A stretch of 10,043 nucleotides of DNA from an uncultured Xanthobacteraceae bacterium (GTDB taxonomy: Bacteria > Pseudomonadota > Alphaproteobacteria > Rhizobiales > Xanthobacteraceae): the NCBI GenBank assembly GCA_955652195.1, contig CATPBC010000077.1, positions 1 through 10,043 of the forward strand, given 5' to 3'. Position 1 is the stretch's first letter; every line of letters starts with the position of its first letter. The notes below the pieces were generated by a model. The model searched no databases. It was not told where the DNA came from and worked only from the letters and a program-made list of their open reading frames with translations. The position numbers and the translations under genes were made by a program. Below are positions 6,445 through 10,043 of this stretch, in pieces.

Positions 6445-6486
6445 AAGTTTCATATCGAACCAATTTTTCGCGGACTCCTCGCGACC

Positions 6487-6702
6487 ATGATTGTGTGTTC
6501 CTGCAACGTGTTCACGGACCACGATGTGCGTGCGACGCTCTCGACGGGCCGAGACATTCCGCGAACAACGGGGCAGGTTTACCATTGCCTGGGCTGTAGC
6601 GCACAATGCGGGCGTTGCGCGCGCACCATTCGCCGCATCATGGACGAAGCGCTCATGACCACCGAGCCCGAATGTTGCAGGACATCTCGTGCTGAGTCGT
6701 GA
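6487..6702 (+). CDS. bfd: Bacterioferritin-associated ferredoxin, [2Fe-2S]
   Basis: A 71-residue BFD-like [2Fe-2S] protein. In the best-studied case (Pseudomonas) Bfd docks on bacterioferritin at the haem and passes electrons inward so that stored Fe(III) is reduced and released. Seen: cysteines 4 and 6 in MIVCSCN, matching the CxC of E. coli Bfd, and QCGRC with Cys41 and Cys44, matching its CxxC; helices RATLS and RTIRRIMDEAL flank them. Between these sit two further cysteines, Cys34 and Cys37 (HCLGCSAQ), which I recall as common in alphaproteobacterial members, and the tail carries Cys-Cys at 62-63. The start has no obvious Shine-Dalgarno, but MIVCSCN is the conserved N terminus, leaving little doubt. 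It stands 120 bases before bfr, and that neighbour supports the role. A/T-rich palindromic DNA upstream suggests iron-linked control. Confidence 0.92.
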   Translation: MIVCSCNVFTDHDVRATLSTGRDIPRTTGQVYHCLGCSAQCGRCARTIRRIMDEALMTTEPECCRTSRAES

Positions 6703-6740
6703 CTGATTCCACAATCGTCATCTGATAAGCGCCGCGCCCG

Positions 6741-6769
6741 CTTTCAGCGCGCGGCACACCGGCTATAAT
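6741..6769 (+). promoter_or_regulatory. Candidate promoter for bfr
   Basis: A perfect TATAAT at 6764-6769 follows CTTTCA (6741-6746, 3 of 6 to TTGACA) at 17 bases. A start near 6776 leaves a leader of about 47 bases before the bfr ATG. It implies that bfr can be expressed separately from bfd. No clear Irr, Fur or RirA box is seen in the 6703-6822 gap. Confidence 0.45.
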
Positions 6770-6822
6770 CGAAAAGTCTCGAACGCCGAACGTGCAATAA
6801 CGGCCAATGCCAGGAGCAAATT

Positions 6823-7311
6823 ATGCGAGGGGAGCCGGGTGTCGTCGATTATCTCAACAAGGCGCTGCGGCACGAGTTGACCGCGGTCAATCAATATTGG
6901 CTGCATTATCGCCTGCTCGACAATTGGGGCTACAAATCGCTCGCCAAGCAATGGCGCAAGGAATCCATCGAGGAGATGCAGCACGCCGATAAGCTCGTCG
7001 AACGCGTCATCTTTCTTGACGGTTTTCCTAACATGCAGGTGCTCGATCCGCTGCATATCGGACAGAACGTGAAGGAAGTACTCGACTGCGATCTCGCCGC
7101 CGAGATTTCAGCACGCACGCTCTACGAGGAAGCCGCTACGCATTGCCATTCGGTTCGCGATTATGTGTCGCGCGATCTGTTCGAAAAGCTCATGCACGAT
7201 GAGGAGGAACACATCGATTTCCTCGAAACCCAGCTTGATCTCGTCGCCAAGCTTGGGCTTGAACTCTACGCGCAGCATCACATTGGCGAACTTGAAGAGG
7301 ACGAAGACTGA
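6823..7311 (+). CDS. bfr: Bacterioferritin (haem-containing iron-storage protein)
   Basis: A 162-residue subunit of the 24-mer bacterioferritin shell, which oxidises Fe(II) at a di-iron centre and stores it as a ferric mineral in the cytosol. Seen: the four-helix ferritin fold beginning with [19 protein letters not shown]; all di-iron ligands in family positions, namely Glu18, Glu51, His54, Glu94, Glu127 and His130; and Met52, the haem ligand shared by two subunits, so it should be a haem-binding, ferroxidase-active Bfr rather than a plain ferritin. The C-terminal tail is acidic (GELEEDED). Length is close to the usual 155-161. ATG 6823 has AGGAG (6812-6816) six bases upstream. bfd lies just upstream and should supply the electrons for iron release. 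Rhizobial bfr genes are typically under Irr/iron control; no convincing site is visible next to this one. Confidence 0.97.
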   Translation: MRGEPGVVDYLNKALRHELTAVNQYWLHYRLLDNWGYKSLAKQWRKESIEEMQHADKLVERVIFLDGFPNMQVLDPLHIGQNVKEVLDCDLAAEISARTLYEEAATHCHSVRDYVSRDLFEKLMHDEEEHIDFLETQLDLVAKLGLELYAQHHIGELEEDED

Positions 7312-7354
7312 GCCGCCGCAGCCCCCGGCCGGCCGGTCGATTAATTAGAAAGCC

Positions 7355-7373
7355 GGTCGGCGCTTTGCCGGCC
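7355..7373 (+). terminator. Weak hairpin, possible bfr terminator
   Basis: GGTCGGC (7355-7361) pairs with GCCGGCC (7367-7373), with one G-T wobble, around the loop GCTTT, 44 bases after the bfr stop. It is followed by CTGTAAAG, not a T-run, so it may only block nucleases or act with Rho. The sequence just before it (7325-7336) is a CCGG-rich run that could compete in folding. Confidence 0.35.
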
Positions 7374-7466
7374 CTGTAAAGTAGCGCAGTCACGGGCGGT
7401 CTCGCCTGACGGCGCGCAATATCAGCCCAAGCGACCCGTTTAATCTTGCGACTTTTATTGTCTGGC

Positions 7467-7495
7467 TTGACGTCGGTCACCCGCTTCCTTATTTC
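7467..7495 (+). promoter_or_regulatory. Candidate promoter for serC-serA
   Basis: TTGACG (7467-7472, 5 of 6) and TATTTC (7490-7495) are spaced by 17 bases. The expected start, near 7502, falls exactly where the structured serC leader begins, which supports the call. Confidence 0.5.
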
Positions 7496-7501
7496 CGGCG
7501 A

Positions 7502-7548
7502 CGGGACACCCCTCCCCACCGAGGGGCGACTATCTGGAAGGATAGGCC
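7502..7548 (+). promoter_or_regulatory. serC leader RNA: two hairpins, the second enclosing the Shine-Dalgarno
   Basis: Two adjacent hairpins fill the leader. Hairpin 1 pairs CCCCTC (7509-7514) with GAGGGG (7521-7526) around CCCACC. Hairpin 2 pairs CTATCT (7530-7535) with GGATAG (7540-7545), last pair a U-G wobble, capped by GGAA, a GNRA-type tetraloop. The Shine-Dalgarno GGAAGGA (7536-7542) is the loop and 3' arm of hairpin 2, six bases before the ATG, so folding would hide or present it. Order, position and sequence fit the serC motif, a cis-regulatory RNA described by comparative genomics upstream of serC in alphaproteobacteria (Rfam serC family). The ligand or trans-acting factor is, to my knowledge, unresolved. 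The match is from memory, not from a covariance search. Confidence 0.75.
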
Positions 7549-8721
7549 ATGACCTCAGCGATGCCCTCCGTGCGGCCGGTAGTGCCGCATTTTTCGTCCG
7601 GCCCCTGCGCCAAGCGCCCCGGCTGGAGCCTGCAAAACCTCGCTGGCGCGCTGCTCGGCCGCTCGCATCGCTCGAAGCCCGGCAGGGTGAAGCTCAAACG
7701 CGCCATCGACCTGACGCGCGAGGTGCTGCAGGTCCCGGCCGATTACCGGATCGCCATCGTGCCGGCTTCCGATACAGGCGCCATCGAAATGGCCCTGTGG
7801 TCGCTTCTTGGACCGCAGCCGGTGACTATGCTCGCGTGGGAATCTTTCGGCGAGGGTTGGATCAACGACGTCGTCAAGGAGCTCAAGCTCAAAAATGTAA
7901 CCGTGCTGCGCGCGCCCTATGGCGAATTGCCCGATCTCGGCTCGGTCGATCCGGCGAGCGACATCGTGTTCACCTGGAACGGCACGACCTCCGGCACGCG
8001 GGTGCCGAATGCCGATTGGATCGCTGCCGCCCGCACCGGCCTCTCGATTTGCGACGCAACCTCTGCCGCATTCGCGCAAGCCTTGGACTGGCCGAAGCTC
8101 GATGTCGCAACGTTTTCCTGGCAGAAGGTGCTGGGCGGCGAGGCGGCGCATGGCATGCTGATTTTGTCCCCGCGCGCGGCGGCGCGGCTTGAAACGTGTA
8201 AGCCGCCCTGGCCGATGCCAAAAATCTTCCGCATGACCAAAGGCGGCAAGCTAAACGAAGGCATCTTTCAGGGCGAGACCATCAACACGCCGTCCATGCT
8301 GTGCCTCGAAGATTATCTCGATGCGCTGGAATGGGCGCAGTCGATCGGCGGGCGCAAAGCGTTGCACGCGCGCGCCGACGCCAACACCAAAGTCATCGCC
8401 GATTGGGCGGCGCGTACATCGTGGATTGATTTTTTGACCCGCGATCCGGCGCTGCGCTCCAATACGTCGGTGTGCCTGAAAGTCGTCGATCCGGCAGTTA
8501 CCCGTCTGCCGGGCGAGGTACAAGCTGCTTTCGTAAAGGGCATCGCGGCGGCGCTCGAGAAAGAAGGCGTCGCCTATGACATCGCCGCCTATCGCGACGC
8601 TCCCCCGGGTTTGCGCATATGGTGCGGTTCGACAGTCGAACGCACCGACGTCGAAGCGCTCACGCTGTGGCTGGATTGGGCCTATGCCACCGCCAAAGCC
8701 GCGCTTGCCACCGCGGCGTGA
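7549..8721 (+). CDS. serC: Phosphoserine aminotransferase (alphaproteobacterial/Methanosarcina-type SerC)
   Basis: A 390-residue PLP-dependent class V aminotransferase that converts 3-phosphohydroxypyruvate and glutamate to phosphoserine and 2-oxoglutarate in the cytosol. It belongs to the divergent branch (TIGR01365 type) rather than the E. coli-type SerC. Seen: FSSGPCAKRPGW at 15-26, IAIVPASDTGAIEMALWSLLG for the cofactor-phosphate region, FTWNGTTSGTRVPN, the Asp-containing CDATSAAFA, the Schiff-base lysine Lys193 in FSWQKVLGG, and EGIFQGETINTPSMLCLEDYLDAL. ATG 7549 has the Shine-Dalgarno GGAAGGA six bases upstream inside the leader hairpin; a second ATG at 7561 is less likely. serA starts 35 bases after the stop, so the two form an operon for the first two steps of serine synthesis, probably controlled through the leader RNA. 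Identification is very secure. Confidence 0.96.
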   Translation: MTSAMPSVRPVVPHFSSGPCAKRPGWSLQNLAGALLGRSHRSKPGRVKLKRAIDLTREVLQVPADYRIAIVPASDTGAIEMALWSLLGPQPVTMLAWESFGEGWINDVVKELKLKNVTVLRAPYGELPDLGSVDPASDIVFTWNGTTSGTRVPNADWIAAARTGLSICDATSAAFAQALDWPKLDVATFSWQKVLGGEAAHGMLILSPRAAARLETCKPPWPMPKIFRMTKGGKLNEGIFQGETINTPSMLCLEDYLDALEWAQSIGGRKALHARADANTKVIADWAARTSWIDFLTRDPALRSNTSVCLKVVDPAVTRLPGEVQAAFVKGIAAALEKEGVAYDIAAYRDAPPGLRIWCGSTVERTDVEALTLWLDWAYATAKAALATAA

Positions 8722-8756
8722 CGACGATCTCCGGCAGCTCTTGAGAGGACCAACGA

Positions 8757-10043
8757 ATGGCGCCGCGAGTCCTTATTTCGGATGCGCTTTCTCCGGCGGC
8801 GGTGGCGATTTTTAAGAATCGCGGCCTCGACGTGGAATTTCAACCCAACCTGGGCAAAGACAAGGAAAAGCTTGCCGCCGCAATTGACGGTTTCGATGGC
8901 CTGGCGATCCGATCCGCGACCAAGGTCACGGCCAAGCTGCTGGAGCATGCCAAGAGCTTAAAGGTGATCGGCCGCGCCGGCATCGGCGTGGACAATGTCG
9001 ACATCGCAGCGGCGACGGCGCGCGGTGTCATTGTTATGAACACGCCATTTGGCAATTCGATCACGACGGCGGAACATGCGATCACGCTGATGCTGGCATT
9101 GGCGCGGCAAATCCCGGAAGCCGACAGTTCGACCCGCGCCGGCAAGTGGGAGAAAAACAAGTTTCTCGGCGTTGAGATCTTCAGCAAGACGCTGGGCATC
9201 ATCGGCTGCGGCAATGTCGGCTCGATCGTCGCCGACCGTGCGCTCGGCTTGAAGATGAAGGTTATCGCCTACGATCCTTTCCTGTCCGTCGAACGCGCAC
9301 TCAAGCTCGGTGTCGAGAAGGTCGAACTGGACGAGTTGTGGCGCCGCGCGGATTTCATCACGTTGCATACGCCGCTAACCGAAAAGACGCGCAATATCAT
9401 CAATGCCGAAACTCTGGCGCAGATGAAGCGCGGCGTGCGGCTAATCAATTGCGCGCGCGGCGAACTGATCGACGAGGCCGCGCTCGCTACGGCGTTGAAA
9501 TCGGAGCAAGTCGCCGGCGCGGCGCTTGATGTCTTCCGGGAGGAGCCGGCCACCCAAAGCGTGCTATTCGGCTTACCCAATGTGGTGTGCACGCCGCATC
9601 TTGGCGCCTCGACCATGGAGGCGCAGGAAAACGTCGCGCTGCAAATCGCCGAGCAAATGTCGGACTACCTTCTGCGCGGCGCGATTTCCAATGCCGTCAA
9701 TTTCCCCTCGATCAGCGCCGAGGAAGCGCCCAAACTCAAACCGTTTATCGCGCTTGCGGAAAAGCTCGGTTCGTTCGCCGGCCAGCTCACCGAAAGCGGC
9801 ATCAAGCAGGTGCGGATTACCTACGAGGGCGGGGTCGCCGAAATGAACACCAAGGCGCTGACCTCCGCTGCGGTGGCGGGCCTGCTCCGGCCGATGCTAC
9901 AAGAGGTCAATGTCGTCTCGGCGCCAATTGTCGCCAGAGATCGCGGCATTGTCGTTGAGGAAACCCGCCGCGATGCCGAAGGCGACTACGACAGTCTGAT
10001 CACGCTCGCTGTCGTGACGGATCGGCAAACGCGCTCAGTCTCA
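8757..10043 (+). CDS. serA: D-3-phosphoglycerate dehydrogenase, N-terminal 429 residues (3' end outside window)
   Basis: Oxidises 3-phosphoglycerate to 3-phosphohydroxypyruvate with NAD+, the committed step of serine synthesis. The frame is open from ATG 8757 to the last base, with GAGAGGA (8743-8749) seven bases upstream of the start. Seen: RAGIGVDNVDIAAATARG, AEHAITLMLALAR, the NAD-binding GCGNVG at 150-155, and the catalytic set Arg234 (NCARGELID), Glu263 (VFREEP) and His281 (TPHLGAS). The protein continues past the catalytic core into the stretch from about residue 320 onward (AEEAPKLKPFIALAEKLG, then EMNTKALTSAAVAGLL), which is the allosteric substrate-binding (ASB) domain of the long, about 530-residue form; the C-terminal ACT domain would lie beyond the window. 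Expected to be feedback-inhibited by serine in this class, by family knowledge only. Transcribed with serC. Confidence 0.96.
   Translation, partial: MAPRVLISDALSPAAVAIFKNRGLDVEFQPNLGKDKEKLAAAIDGFDGLAIRSATKVTAKLLEHAKSLKVIGRAGIGVDNVDIAAATARGVIVMNTPFGNSITTAEHAITLMLALARQIPEADSSTRAGKWEKNKFLGVEIFSKTLGIIGCGNVGSIVADRALGLKMKVIAYDPFLSVERALKLGVEKVELDELWRRADFITLHTPLTEKTRNIINAETLAQMKRGVRLINCARGELIDEAALATALKSEQVAGAALDVFREEPATQSVLFGLPNVVCTPHLGASTMEAQENVALQIAEQMSDYLLRGAISNAVNFPSISAEEAPKLKPFIALAEKLGSFAGQLTESGIKQVRITYEGGVAEMNTKALTSAAVAGLLRPMLQEVNVVSAPIVARDRGIVVEETRRDAEGDYDSLITLAVVTDRQTRSVS

Noticed and set aside
5932..6714. A 260-codon open frame on the - strand across the tetR-type gene and bfd
   Set aside because: It is antisense to two well-supported genes, has composition typical of an opposite-strand frame in GC-rich DNA and resembles no family known to me.
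7446..8192. A 248-codon + strand frame overlapping the serC leader and serC
   Set aside because: The serC frame carries all family motifs; this frame is Arg-rich and would run through the structured leader.
1..10043. A new multi-gene defence, mobile or biosynthetic system
   Set aside because: Every gene belongs to a familiar core family on one strand, with no integrase, transposase, toxin-antitoxin pair, attachment site or shift in composition that I can see.

Overview
The window looks like a chromosomal housekeeping stretch from a GC-rich alphaproteobacterium, most likely order Hyphomicrobiales (Bradyrhizobium/Rhodopseudomonas/Xanthobacteraceae-like). The grounds are protein family subtypes: the alphaproteobacterial/Methanosarcina-type SerC, the short six-cysteine Bfd, the YbjN-ProC pair and the lgt-methyltransferase-pgeF order. 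A serC leader RNA known from alphaproteobacteria and a GCATGATC/GATCATGC-ended intergenic palindrome point the same way. This assignment is from memory of families; no search was run. All ten complete or near-complete genes and both edge fragments are on the + strand. I see no transposase, phage gene, CRISPR, tRNA or rRNA.

Layout. (1) 1-2498: three overlapping genes in one translationally coupled unit: the 3' end of lgt (lipoprotein diacylglyceryl transferase), a MidA/NDUFAF7-type methyltransferase and pgeF (peptidoglycan editing factor). (2) 2499-2758: a gap with a candidate promoter and a 67-bp imperfect palindrome, leading into prs (PRPP synthetase, 2759-3712). (3) 3713-4040: a 328-bp gap with no convincing gene, then ybjN-like and proC overlapping by GTGA. 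(4) 5402-5622: a gap with a perfect 12-bp x3 tandem array, a TATAAT box, a strong hairpin at the predicted transcript 5' end and a 13-bp duplication around the ribosome binding site of a TetR-family regulator (5623-6330). (5) An iron-storage pair: bfd (6487-6702), preceded by an unusually A/T-rich palindrome, and bfr (6823-7311) with its own TATAAT promoter. (6) A serC-type leader RNA that folds the Shine-Dalgarno sequence into a GNRA-capped hairpin, followed by serC (7549-8721) and serA (8757 to the window edge), the first two enzymes of phosphorylated serine synthesis.

How the genes work together: lgt and pgeF both serve the cell envelope; bfd and bfr release and store iron; serA and serC make phosphoserine from 3-phosphoglycerate; proC and prs are single steps in proline and nucleotide/His/Trp supply. 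The most interesting material is in the intergenic DNA rather than in the proteins. I did not find an undescribed multi-gene system here and say so plainly.
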